NCBI RefSeq assembly: GCF_002807665.1
Contig: NZ_PEAY01000003.1
Coordinates: forward strand, 272,103-336,102
Direction: 5' to 3'
Source of the DNA: Neoalteromonas facilis
GTDB taxonomy: Bacteria; Pseudomonadota; Gammaproteobacteria; Enterobacterales; Alteromonadaceae
DNA: 64,000 nt
The position numbers were made by a program, and so were the translations under genes. Positions 29,129-37,746 of this stretch are shown piece after piece (positions within the stretch are counted from its first letter, which is position 1; the number at the start of each line of letters is the position of its first letter). The notes beneath the pieces were generated by a model. That model saw only the letters and a program-made list of their open reading frames with translations, was not told where the DNA came from and searched no databases.

Positions 29129-29503
29129 TTACCAACAATCAGCTGGCGTTCGGTTCATTGACTGGTCCAGATTAAGTGTGGTGCAGCCTGCATCCTGTGT
29201 TTGCTTTCCTTTCGCAGTGGCCGTAATGGTGTAGGTCGTGGCTGTGACGTTGGCCACACTAAAAGTATAAAAATCGTTTGCCGGCAATGTCAGGTTTGCA
29301 GCTGCAGCGTAGCTCACATTTTCCAAGCGCCATGCCTCTTGTTGGATCTGCAAATGCAAAAGCTGTTTTTGTACATCATCTCGCCGGGATTCAATCACTT
29401 GGCTGTTGTATGAGGGAATAGCGATAGCCGCAATAATACCCATAATTGCTACTACTAGCATTAACTCGACTAACGTAAAGCCGCGTTGTTTCCGATAAGT
29501 CAT
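29129..29503 (-). CDS. pilE: PilE-like type IV minor pilin
   Basis: The ATG at 29503, with GAGGT 8 nt upstream, gives a 124-residue prepilin starting MTYRKQRG/FTLVELMLVVAIMGIIAAIAIPSY. Prepilin peptidase should cut after the Gly at position 8, leaving Phe at +1 and Glu at +5. The C-terminus has a disulfide-loop pair (DAGCTTLN and PADCW). This is the PilE/MSHA minor-pilin type usually found at the end of the fimT-pilV-pilW-pilX-pilY1-pilE cluster. Here it is on the opposite strand and divergent from the other minor pilins. A frame starting at 29524 adds 7 residues but lacks a ribosome binding site. Confidence 0.88.
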   Translation of the reverse strand: MTYRKQRGFTLVELMLVVAIMGIIAAIAIPSYNSQVIESRRDDVQKQLLHLQIQQEAWRLENVSYAAAANLTLPANDFYTFSVANVTATTYTITATAKGKQTQDAGCTTLNLDQSMNRTPADCW

Positions 29504-29619
29504 AATTATTACCTCATATACCAATTGTGTAACCAGATACGCTTAGCCGAAGAAACTAAACTACAATGTGTCATAGGATATTAGTATAGATACATAAATA
29601 AAACGTTTAGGTATTAATT

Positions 29620-30147
29620 TTGCGAACCATGTACAACGCTAAAGGATTGACGCTCTTAGAGCTGATTGTCGTCATTGCCATCATTGGCATCGTGATCACT
29701 GTTGGTGCACCGTCAATCGTAGAATCTCAACGTATCATGGCACACAAAGGTGCGGTGGAGTCGAGTTATTTCACCATGCAGTCTGCTCGTTCCAGAGCTA
29801 TTAGTTCAGGCAACAATATCACAGTTAATTTTGATGACACAGCGCCCTGGTGCATAGGCGTGAGTGACGGTGGTGTGTGTAATTGTCAGGTTGCAAATAG
29901 TTGTCAGGTAGATGGTGTGGAGCGAGTCATTGATGCGACCGATTTTGACAATATCGTATTACAGGAAATTAATTTTGGCGGTAACGCGTTTACTGTTTAT
30001 GACGGTCAACGCGGTATGGCACTGAATAATGCGGGCAGTTTTGTGCTTTCAGATGGTGATGCAGAAGCGCGTTTGGAGCTAAGTAATATTGGCCGTTTAC
30101 GCATTTGCATGGAAACCGGAAGTTTAGGGACGTATCCAGCATGTTAA
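29620..30147 (+). CDS. fimT: FimT/GspH family pseudopilin
   Basis: A prepilin of 175 residues from TTG 29620, or 172 from ATG 29629. The cleavage site is AKG/LTLLELIVVIAIIGIVITVGAPS, with Leu at +1 and Glu at +5. The globular part carries the CIGVSDGGVCNCQVANSCQVDG stretch, with four cysteines that probably make disulfides, and ends GRLRICMETGSLGTYPAC. AGGT lies about 7 nt before the TTG. FimT/GspH proteins form part of the pilus-initiating minor-pilin complex, and some bind DNA during competence. It overlaps pilW by 7 nt and is first of four co-directional genes. Confidence 0.85.
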   Translation: MRTMYNAKGLTLLELIVVIAIIGIVITVGAPSIVESQRIMAHKGAVESSYFTMQSARSRAISSGNNITVNFDDTAPWCIGVSDGGVCNCQVANSCQVDGVERVIDATDFDNIVLQEINFGGNAFTVYDGQRGMALNNAGSFVLSDGDAEARLELSNIGRLRICMETGSLGTYPAC

Positions 30148-30776
30148 TTAAATCGACAGGCCTTCAACGCGGGGCAACCTTAATCGAGCTGTTAATCGCC
30201 CTTGCTATAGGGGTTACCGCTATTTCTGCGTTAGCAGGCTTAGTAGGCTATGGCATGGGGGTGAATGCCAAGTTGCTCGCCAGTTCTCGTTTAAACGAAG
30301 AAGTGGGCAACGTCATGACATTAATTACGCGCGACGTGCGACGTGCAGGTTACAACGGTAACTCGGTATTGATGGTGGCTGATCCCGCAGCAAATCCGTC
30401 TGCATTTGCTGGCAGTATTGCAATAGGCGCGTTTCCAGGTGAGCTAGCCAACAGTTGTATATTATTTAGTTACGACAATGATAATGACGGCGTGTTAGAC
30501 GTCGCGGCAGGTAACAATGAGAATTACGGTTACCGCTTACGTAACGGCGCAGTTGAAATGCGTACCAATGGACTCGCGTGCGAGGATGTTGGCTGGATCC
30601 CATTGACAGATCCGGGGATGACGTCCATTACATCCCTCACCTTTGTGCTGAATCAAATTATTGAAAATGGTGTGGCGGCGAACGAAATAACCATTAGTTT
30701 GCAAGGGCAACTCGTTGCTGACAATGCGATTAGCCGCCGCTTTGATTCCAGTTTTGTGGTAAGAAATTATGATTAA
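30141..30776 (+). CDS. pilW: PilW family minor pilin
   Basis: The ATG at 30141 overlaps the fimT stop and gives 211 residues starting MLIKSTGLQRG/ATLIELLIALAIGVTAISAL, a prepilin with Ala at +1 and Glu at +5. The frame is open 12 codons further upstream, but inside fimT. The globular region NVMTLITRDVRRAGYNGN is the PilW signature. PilW works with FimT, PilV and PilX in a tip-priming complex of the type IV pilus. Confidence 0.87.
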   Translation: MLIKSTGLQRGATLIELLIALAIGVTAISALAGLVGYGMGVNAKLLASSRLNEEVGNVMTLITRDVRRAGYNGNSVLMVADPAANPSAFAGSIAIGAFPGELANSCILFSYDNDNDGVLDVAAGNNENYGYRLRNGAVEMRTNGLACEDVGWIPLTDPGMTSITSLTFVLNQIIENGVAANEITISLQGQLVADNAISRRFDSSFVVRNYD

Positions 30777-31905
30777 TCGTTCATATTCCCCTCAATCGTC
30801 TTTTCAGGCGCAGCGTGGTGCCATGATGTTGGCAGCATCGGTGCTGCTATTGGTGTTGGTAACATTGGGTACCTTGTACACCGGGCGTATCAAAACGGTT
30901 GAACATCAAATTACGCTGAATACTCAAAACTACAAGGAAGCCTTCGCTGCAGCGGAGGCGGGCTCAATGAAAGCGTTTGGTCGCTTGATGGATGAACCTC
31001 GCTGGAATGGTGCAGCATTCAATGAACTGTTGGTTAATCAAAGCCAATTTAATGTGACCGGTGTGCGCCAAGAAGTTGCGCGCAATTCTGCGACCGTGGA
31101 TGTAGTCACGATCACCGCTGTCGGTACCTCGGCTGATGGTTTGGCCAATGTGACGGTAATTGAGCAAGCCTTGCAGTATTCGGTGCTAGCAAATCCGCCT
31201 GATGTACCTTTAATCGTAGCAGGTGGATTAGCCGTTGGCGGTAATTTTGAGGTTGCGGCTAACCCTAATGGCGGCGGTACAGGAGTCCCCCTGTCTATTT
31301 GGACAGATTTGGATGTTGATCTCAATAATGGTAGCGGCACTACTTGCGGGTTACAGGAATTTACCGATGGTAACTGCAGTTCTTCGCCTTATTCAGAAAA
31401 GGGATTTAAGGACTTGGATATCCTCGACAACGATCCAAGCTTTCCAACGGATCTTATGGAATATTTATTCAATGTCCCTGAAGCAGAATGGGCGACGCTT
31501 CGCTCTGATGCAGACCTGGTTATCAATTCCTGTGCAGGCCTTAATGCTGCAACATCAGGCTTAATTTGGATGGACGGCGACTGCCATATCAATGCAGGTA
31601 CTGTCGTGGGATCAACGGCAGACCCTGTCATCTTGATTGTTACTGATGGTGATTTAACCATGAACGGTGGTGCTGAAATCCATGGAATGGTGTTTTCTTT
31701 TCGTAAACCAGGTGTCGTGGCTGATTTTGAAATCAATATGATTGGTGGCGCCCAAGTCAATGGGGTCGTTGCTTCAAATCATCCTGTTGGTCACGCAAAC
31801 GGCACCTACAATGCAGTTTACGATGCAGACGTCCTAGCTCAGTTGGAGCTGAACGACACGTTCCAACGTGTCGCGCGGATCCCCGGAAGCTGGCGCGATT
31901 TTTAG
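30769..31905 (+). CDS. PilX-like pilus assembly protein
   Basis: A 378-residue protein with the PilX N-terminal pattern QRGAMMLAASVLLLVLVTLGTLYTGR, a membrane helix that lacks the Glu at +5, as is normal for PilX/GspK types. QNYKEAFAAAEAGSMKAFG follows as in the family. PilX is usually 160-200 residues; this one is twice that and has a later beta-helix-like part (ILIVTDGDLTMNGGAEIHGMVFSF, NMIGGAQVNGVVASN) that resembles polymer-forming domains. It overlaps pilW by 8 nt. Confidence 0.8.
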   Translation: MINRSYSPQSSFQAQRGAMMLAASVLLLVLVTLGTLYTGRIKTVEHQITLNTQNYKEAFAAAEAGSMKAFGRLMDEPRWNGAAFNELLVNQSQFNVTGVRQEVARNSATVDVVTITAVGTSADGLANVTVIEQALQYSVLANPPDVPLIVAGGLAVGGNFEVAANPNGGGTGVPLSIWTDLDVDLNNGSGTTCGLQEFTDGNCSSSPYSEKGFKDLDILDNDPSFPTDLMEYLFNVPEAEWATLRSDADLVINSCAGLNAATSGLIWMDGDCHINAGTVVGSTADPVILIVTDGDLTMNGGAEIHGMVFSFRKPGVVADFEINMIGGAQVNGVVASNHPVGHANGTYNAVYDADVLAQLELNDTFQRVARIPGSWRDF

Positions 31906-31915
31906 AGAGGTGAGT

Positions 31916-33973
31916 ATGAGAGGTTTTGCCTTAATTGAAGTAATTGTTGTTGCATTGATCGTAATGATCGGTGTGACGGGCTATGTCACTCTGCAAAGCG
32001 AGTTGGTTCGATCGGACTCGACCATAAATTTGCGTTCTGTTGCCACTGAACTGGCACAAGAAAAGCTGGACGATTTGCGCCAATTTGATGAGTTACAAAC
32101 CACCGCTGGTGCTGTTGCATTTAATGATATTGTCAATAATCAGGGGGGGACTTTAGCCGCTGGCCCTGTCAATGTGGCCATTAAATCCGCGGCTGGTCAG
32201 GTGCACCAGTTTACTCGTTCTTGGCAGGTTACCGATCAGTATTTTGTTGATACTGACGCAGACGGCACAGCAGATGCTTGGCTAAATGCCGGAGACCCAG
32301 GGTTACCGGGCGTATTACCACCATACCCGACGCAAAAATCGATTACGGTGAGTGTGTCTTACGTCAATACCGACGGAGACGCAAAAACAGTCTCTATCGA
32401 TGGTAGTGTGGCCCCAATTCCCGTAGGGCGCAGTTTCCAAGCTACCAATGAAACCGATAATGCCAAGAATCAGCCGCAAGTCGCCTATGTGCCGGGCGCA
32501 GCGCCTGATGTTATTTCGTATGAGTTAGGCAACGGCGAGAAAATTGAGACCAGTAAACCTGTGCCTGATATTGATAATCAAGGCGAAAACAATGTGGTTC
32601 AGTTTGAAACGATTCGATACTTAGAACTGCTTAACGAGACCGACAAGCTAGAACAAGAAGAGTTCTTAACAGTGAACTGTACCTGTGCCCTAGCGGGAAC
32701 GGGTAAGGGTATGTCTGCGTCTATGACGGTGCTTGATGATGATGCTTTAGTGGTTAAATCAGGCGAGGAAATGACCAAGATGACCGGCGAGCCTGCAAAC
32801 AACCAGCAACCGTCTTTATGTGTGCAGTGCTGTCGAGATCACCATGATACTTCAACCACCGTAGCGAATGAAAATTACTACCGCACTGAAGCGGGTGGTC
32901 CACACAAACACTATTTCCGCGAAGCAAATGGTTCTTTCACACCGGCGACCAGCACTGGGGATAAATATCATGAGGCATGTCGCTTTAAACGCGTAGATGG
33001 ATTTTTTGAGATTTATCCAGATTGGCAGCTGATAGACGTTGTAGAGTTTGATGATAGCTTCTTGTTTGCAGGGGCTAATTTAGCGGCCTACACCAGCTAT
33101 TCCGAAGGTGTGATTGCGGCTGAAATCAGTGGTGGCGCCAGACCTGCAAAACCTGCTGGTCGAGACCTTACGGTGTTACCAGGTGGTTACCAATTAATAT
33201 CGCGTGGCATATATCTTGACCGAATGACGTCTGCGCATACAGCCAAAGTTCAGGCCAAGATTGCGGCCGGTGACCCTGATTGGAAAGCGTTTACGCCTTT
33301 CTATGATATTAATTTAACCTTGCTATCAGACTGGAGTACTGTTGATGGAACGATTGCCACGGTAACTCAAGAAGATATCGAAACGATTGTTGATCCCGTC
33401 AATGATTTTTACGGCACTTACAGCAGAGGTCGTTTGGAAGCACTTAAAGATGGTGTAACTAAAGTGGCGGTGCAGGGCTATGCATACAATGCCAGTATCA
33501 CGGGTACAGGCGCAATTTCACCCGATGAAGTTGCAGGCGCGCGTGTAGATGACAGCATTACGGTTACCGTAAATAGCAAAGCGGGTACAGAGAAGTTTTA
33601 TGGCTTGGTGGTTGATATTAACTGTATTATCACGGTTAACGGTGTCGCGGAAAGCTGTGAAACCAATAACACCAAGAAATCAAGCTATGTGGACTTGACC
33701 ACGATTGCGATAGATCCTAATCCGAACAACTTCTCGTGTGTGATTGATGTACCTAAAGGTAAATCTACACCATTCTTCAATTGTGAGAATGTGTCTGAAA
33801 ACTACAATGGATTTATCTTGTTTGACTTTGCCAAAGCGGGTTACACCACGGTGTTGAAAGTCCGTCAACCTGATGGTTCAGTAGTCACAACCAACAAGTT
33901 AGATTTGAGTAAAAAACTATCGGCTACATCTAACCGTGAATTTGCGTTGATCATTGAGTTAACGCCAAACTAA
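31916..33973 (+). CDS. Very large PilV-like prepilin with Cys/His cluster
   Basis: The ATG at 31916, behind GAGAGGTG, gives 685 residues starting MRG/FALIEVIVVALIVMIGVTGYV, a prepilin with Phe at +1 and Glu at +5. Residues 1-110 look like PilV. The other 575 residues are not from any family I can name. They include a cluster of possible metal ligands: C255, C257, CVQCCRDHH (C302, C305, C306, H309, H310), H330 and H332, H352 and C355. A Ca-loop-like DTDADGTADAW (112-122) is also present. Typical PilV is 130-200 residues. No pilY1 gene is in the cluster, so this protein may take its tip role; that is inference. It ends at a strong hairpin. Confidence 0.75.
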   Translation: MRGFALIEVIVVALIVMIGVTGYVTLQSELVRSDSTINLRSVATELAQEKLDDLRQFDELQTTAGAVAFNDIVNNQGGTLAAGPVNVAIKSAAGQVHQFTRSWQVTDQYFVDTDADGTADAWLNAGDPGLPGVLPPYPTQKSITVSVSYVNTDGDAKTVSIDGSVAPIPVGRSFQATNETDNAKNQPQVAYVPGAAPDVISYELGNGEKIETSKPVPDIDNQGENNVVQFETIRYLELLNETDKLEQEEFLTVNCTCALAGTGKGMSASMTVLDDDALVVKSGEEMTKMTGEPANNQQPSLCVQCCRDHHDTSTTVANENYYRTEAGGPHKHYFREANGSFTPATSTGDKYHEACRFKRVDGFFEIYPDWQLIDVVEFDDSFLFAGANLAAYTSYSEGVIAAEISGGARPAKPAGRDLTVLPGGYQLISRGIYLDRMTSAHTAKVQAKIAAGDPDWKAFTPFYDINLTLLSDWSTVDGTIATVTQEDIETIVDPVNDFYGTYSRGRLEALKDGVTKVAVQGYAYNASITGTGAISPDEVAGARVDDSITVTVNSKAGTEKFYGLVVDINCIITVNGVAESCETNNTKKSSYVDLTTIAIDPNPNNFSCVIDVPKGKSTPFFNCENVSENYNGFILFDFAKAGYTTVLKVRQPDGSVVTTNKLDLSKKLSATSNREFALIIELTPN

Positions 33974-33985
33974 CCTTTATTTTGT

Positions 33986-34014
33986 CTCCACTCTATGCCC
34001 AGCATAGAGTGGAG
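33986..34014 (+). terminator. Terminator of the minor-pilin operon
   Basis: CTCCACTCTATGC (33986-33998) pairs perfectly with GCATAGAGTGGAG (34002-34014) over a 3-nt loop, followed by a T-rich stretch, 12 nt after the stop of the PilV-like gene. Confidence 0.75.
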
Positions 34015-34130
34015 ATATCTTTATTATTTCCCTTTGCTAGTTGCGCCACTCAATTACTTTGATAGAGTTGATTTGCTGTGTATGCCGATGTGTTTGGATG
34101 TGCCGCAATGATTATTTTTCAAATCAGTAT

Positions 34131-34154
34131 TGACATCTAGACGTCTATACGTCA
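34131..34154. promoter_or_regulatory. Array of three MetJ-box-like octamers
   Basis: Three adjacent 8-mers, TGACATCT, AGACGTCT and ATACGTCA, lie 11 bp before the leader peptide. The middle one is identical to the E. coli MetJ box consensus AGACGTCT and the outer ones match 6 of 8 each. MetJ binds tandem boxes of this kind as paired dimers. TTGACA (34130-34135), a -35-like hexamer, overlaps the first box. I could not identify a convincing -10 for it. Confidence 0.5.
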
Positions 34155-34164
34155 CATTGCACCC

Positions 34165-34230
34165 ATGAAAACAATTATTAGCACTATCGGCATGATGACA
34201 ACCACCTTTATTAGGGCGGTCGTTGGCTAG
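34165..34230 (+). CDS. thrL: Threonine operon leader peptide
   Basis: A 21-residue frame (MKTIISTIGMMTTTFIRAVVG) carries five Thr and four Ile codons, including a run of three Thr. It is followed 24 nt later by a terminator hairpin, then thrA. This is the classic attenuation layout: scarce charged Thr- or Ile-tRNA stalls the ribosome, prevents the terminator from forming and allows thrABC transcription. E. coli ThrL is also 21 residues with Thr and Ile runs. Confidence 0.88.
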   Translation: MKTIISTIGMMTTTFIRAVVG

Positions 34231-34254
34231 TGCGTATAACTAAATCAACGAAAG

Positions 34255-34282
34255 CCCGCTTAAACCAAGCGGGTTTTTTTTT
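34255..34282 (+). terminator. thr operon attenuator
   Basis: CCCGCTT (34255-34261) pairs with AAGCGGG (34267-34273) over a 5-nt loop, followed by nine T. It lies between the leader stop and thrA, so it is the attenuator. Confidence 0.88.
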
Positions 34283-34312
34283 GCTTCTAGAACAGTTTAG
34301 GGAGTTCAGGTT

Positions 34313-36778
34313 ATGAAGGTTATGAAGTTTGGTGGCTCATCACTGGCAGATGCACAGCGCTATATGAATGTGGTGGAAATTAGTCGTCAAGCACATGAGA
34401 CCGGGGGCGCGGCGGTTGTTCTATCAGCGCCGAAGGGAGTAACCAACGCACTTTCTTTACTTTGTGACGAGGCGGCAGCTGGGCGTGATTTTGGTGAGTT
34501 GTTCGCTAAGTTAGAAATGACACTTACCAGCATTGCAACAGAACTAGATGATGCTCAACCTGGATTTGAGCGCGAACAAGTTACAGCATTTATCAGCGAG
34601 CGTTTATCGTCATTGGCGGCTCAGTTGGAAGGTGTGCGTCTGCTGGGTATGGCACCGCCAGCTGTTACAGCCGGCATTTTAAGTATTGGTGAATATGTCA
34701 GCGTAACCTTATTCAGTCACTTGTTGAGTGCGGCTGGGATCCTCAATCGCGTGATTGACCCTGTTGAATATGTGTTAGCAGAAGGCGACTACCTAGATAG
34801 CGTTGCAGACTTACAAGCAAGTCGAGCTCGCTTTGAACATGTGCCGACGGATGGCAGTGAATTGTTGATCATGCCGGGTTTCGTAGCGGCTAATGACAAA
34901 GGTGAAAAAGTGACTCTGGGGCGCAATGGCTCCGATTACTCTGCGGCAATACTGGCTGCATGCATAAGCGCCGAGGGCTGTGAAATTTGGACGGATGTGG
35001 ACGGTGTATACAACGCCGACCCTAATCAGGTTGAAGGTGCAGTACTGCTAGACAAGCTTACATATCAAGAAGCCATGGAATTATCTTACTTTGGTGCCAA
35101 GGTATTGCATCCAAAGACGATAGGGCCTATTGCGCAGTTTCACATTCCTTGTTGGATCAAGAATACGTTAAACCCATCCGCGCAGGGTACATTGATCAGT
35201 GCTGAGCCGAGCACAAAATGGACTAGTGTGAAGGGAATTTCTCAACTTGACGACATGGCCATGTTTAACGTTGCTGGACCAGGTATGAAAGGCATGGTGG
35301 GTATGGCTAGTCGCGTTTTTGAGGTGTTGGCCCATGCCAATATATCGATATGTTTAATCACTCAATCATCCAGTGAGTACAGCATTAGTTTCTGTATTCA
35401 TGAAAAAGATGCAAGCAAGGCTCTAGACGTTTTGGAAGACGCCTTTGCCTTGGAATTAACTAATCAACTGCTTGATCCCATAGAAGTACGAAAAGGATTG
35501 GCAATTGTGACACTTGTTGGTGATGGCATGCGCCATCAAAAAGGTTTAGCTGCGCGTTTCTTTAGTGCCCTCGCGCAGGCAAGAGTCAACAATGTCGCCA
35601 TTGCTCAGGGATCGTCTGAGCGTTCTATTTCGACCGTTATTGAAGGTCGCAAAGGAAAAAAAGCAGTGAAAGTGATCCATCAAAATTTCTTCTCCAATTC
35701 TCATACAATCGATGTATTTTTAGTCGGTTGTGGCACCGTAGGTGGTGCACTGTTAGACCAAATAGAGCGTCAACAACCTTTGTTGTCAGAGCGAAAAGTG
35801 CGCTTGAATGTTTACGGTATTGCCAACAGTCGCAAAATTTTGCTTGATGCGAACGGTATCGACCTAGCGACTGACTGGAAGGTCAAATTGGAAAATGCAG
35901 AGCAGGCGTTTTCACCTGAATCAATAAGTCAGTTTGTGGCAGATAATGCACTGGTTAATCCGGTCATTGTTGACTGCACCAGCAGTGACAGTGTTGCTGA
36001 CATGTACCTGTCCCTATTGGAGAGTGGTTTCCATGTTGTGACACCTAACAAAAAAGCCAATACCAAGTCATTAGCTTACTATCACCAATTACACGATGTG
36101 GCGCAGCTAACAAGCCGACAATATCTGTATGAAGCGACCGTTGGCGCAGGGTTGCCAGTCATTGATAATTTGCAAAAACTGCTCAGTGCAGGCGATAGCT
36201 TAGAACGCTTTGAAGGCATTTTGTCAGGCTCATTATCCTATGTTTTTGGTGAACTCGAAGATGGTAAAACACTTTCAGAAGCGACTCGTATAGCGCGAGC
36301 TAAAGGTTTTACTGAGCCCGACCCTCGCGATGATCTTAGTGGTATGGACGTAGCCCGCAAGCTTCTTATTATGGCAAGAGAAGCTGACATGAAATTGGAA
36401 TTAGATGATATTCATATTGAGTCAGTGTTACCAAAAGATTTTGATGCATCAGGCTCTGTGGACACTTTTCTTGACAATTTGACGTCGCTCGATGGGCTAT
36501 TTGTGCAACGTGTAGAAGATGCCAGAAATGAAGGCAAAGTCTTACGTTACGTGGGCTCCATCAGCAATGGCAAATGTCATGTAAATATTCAAGCTGTACC
36601 GCTTGAACATCCGCTTGCGGCGGTCAAAGATGGTGAGAATGCGTTGGCTATTCACAGTGCCTATTATCAACCGATTCCGTATGTTATAAGAGGCTACGGA
36701 GCGGGGGCAACGGTAACTGCCGCGGGTGTCTTTGCTGATATTTTGAGAACTATGCCATGGAAACAAGATGTCCATTAG
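34313..36778 (+). CDS. thrA: Bifunctional aspartokinase/homoserine dehydrogenase I
   Basis: An 821-residue fusion, the same as E. coli ThrA in length. The aspartokinase domain begins [17 protein letters not shown] (1-17) and has [12 protein letters not shown] near residue 203. Two ACT regulatory domains span about 310-460. The homoserine dehydrogenase part begins near residue 468 with [15 protein letters not shown]. Motifs [10 protein letters not shown] and [15 protein letters not shown] complete the dehydrogenase. It catalyses steps 1 and 3 of the aspartate-to-threonine path and is probably inhibited by threonine. Expression is set by the leader attenuator, and possibly by MetJ-type boxes. 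It overlaps thrB by 11 nt. Confidence 0.97.
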   Translation: MKVMKFGGSSLADAQRYMNVVEISRQAHETGGAAVVLSAPKGVTNALSLLCDEAAAGRDFGELFAKLEMTLTSIATELDDAQPGFEREQVTAFISERLSSLAAQLEGVRLLGMAPPAVTAGILSIGEYVSVTLFSHLLSAAGILNRVIDPVEYVLAEGDYLDSVADLQASRARFEHVPTDGSELLIMPGFVAANDKGEKVTLGRNGSDYSAAILAACISAEGCEIWTDVDGVYNADPNQVEGAVLLDKLTYQEAMELSYFGAKVLHPKTIGPIAQFHIPCWIKNTLNPSAQGTLISAEPSTKWTSVKGISQLDDMAMFNVAGPGMKGMVGMASRVFEVLAHANISICLITQSSSEYSISFCIHEKDASKALDVLEDAFALELTNQLLDPIEVRKGLAIVTLVGDGMRHQKGLAARFFSALAQARVNNVAIAQGSSERSISTVIEGRKGKKAVKVIHQNFFSNSHTIDVFLVGCGTVGGALLDQIERQQPLLSERKVRLNVYGIANSRKILLDANGIDLATDWKVKLENAEQAFSPESISQFVADNALVNPVIVDCTSSDSVADMYLSLLESGFHVVTPNKKANTKSLAYYHQLHDVAQLTSRQYLYEATVGAGLPVIDNLQKLLSAGDSLERFEGILSGSLSYVFGELEDGKTLSEATRIARAKGFTEPDPRDDLSGMDVARKLLIMAREADMKLELDDIHIESVLPKDFDASGSVDTFLDNLTSLDGLFVQRVEDARNEGKVLRYVGSISNGKCHVNIQAVPLEHPLAAVKDGENALAIHSAYYQPIPYVIRGYGAGATVTAAGVFADILRTMPWKQDVH

Positions 36779-37727
36779 TCAACAAAAGTCGACGGTAGCG
36801 TTTGCACCTGCATCGATAGGTAATCTAAGCCTCGGGTTCGATATTCTAGGCGCAGCCGTGCGGCCAATTGATGGTGCTGCGTTGGGCGACAGTGTGCGCG
36901 TCACCGATGCGGATGAAACATCACTAACGGTTGGTGGGCGCTTTGCTGATCGTTTGCCAGGCGAGCCTAGCGATAATATCGTTATGCAATGCTACGCCTT
37001 TTTTAATGAGCAAATGCGTGCCATCGGAAAGCAATGCCCTGCGCTGGCGATGCACCTTGAAAAGCGCTTACCCATTGGTAGCGGACTAGGTAGTAGCGCA
37101 GCGTCAATTGTGGCCGCTTTTCACGCCTTAAACGCGCACGTTGATTACGTTTTCAGTGAAGAGTCCTTACTGCACATGATGGGTGAGCTTGAAGGGCGGA
37201 TCAGCGGTAGTGTGCATTATGACAACGTCGCGCCAGCCTATTTGGGCGGCATTACCTTAATGACGGGTGATGAATTAAAACCTGCCTCTAAGCTTCCCAG
37301 TATTGAACAGTGGTATTGGATTGTTTGCTATTCTGGTCTGTCTGTTTCGACGGCTGAAGCGCGTCGTATATTGCCACAGCATTATAGTATGGCGGACACG
37401 CTAACCTTTGGTCGCCAAGTCGGTGTGTTTGTGGACGCCTTGCACCGGCAAGATGCGTTGGCCGCTTCAAAAGTTGTCCATGATGTGATTGCGGAACCTT
37501 GGCGCAAACAGTTGTTGCCAGGGTTTGATGCTGCGCGAGAAGAAACCCTGAAGCTTGGTGGTATTGCATTTGGCATATCCGGGTCTGGGCCGACAGTATT
37601 CAGCGTAACTGACGATGTGGACAAGGCAAAGCAGATCCAAGCGTATTTAGAACAACATTACGTGCAGAACGCCGATGGCTTTAGTCATATCTGCACCATC
37701 CCAAACGTTGGGGCCATAACAGAATAA
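36768..37727 (+). CDS. thrB: Homoserine kinase
   Basis: A 319-residue GHMP kinase. The ATP-binding loop [16 protein letters not shown] is near residues 100-115, and the N-terminal [18 protein letters not shown] and C-terminal [16 protein letters not shown] match the family. It phosphorylates homoserine to O-phosphohomoserine for ThrC. The start lies inside the end of thrA, so the two are translationally coupled. Confidence 0.96.
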   Translation: MSISQQKSTVAFAPASIGNLSLGFDILGAAVRPIDGAALGDSVRVTDADETSLTVGGRFADRLPGEPSDNIVMQCYAFFNEQMRAIGKQCPALAMHLEKRLPIGSGLGSSAASIVAAFHALNAHVDYVFSEESLLHMMGELEGRISGSVHYDNVAPAYLGGITLMTGDELKPASKLPSIEQWYWIVCYSGLSVSTAEARRILPQHYSMADTLTFGRQVGVFVDALHRQDALAASKVVHDVIAEPWRKQLLPGFDAAREETLKLGGIAFGISGSGPTVFSVTDDVDKAKQIQAYLEQHYVQNADGFSHICTIPNVGAITE

Positions 37728-37746
37728 GAACAGTGAGAATACAGTA

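Noticed and set aside
31235-31760. Alternative frames inside the PilX-like gene
   Set aside because: Shadows of the coding frame, which has the pilin signature and overlaps its neighbours.
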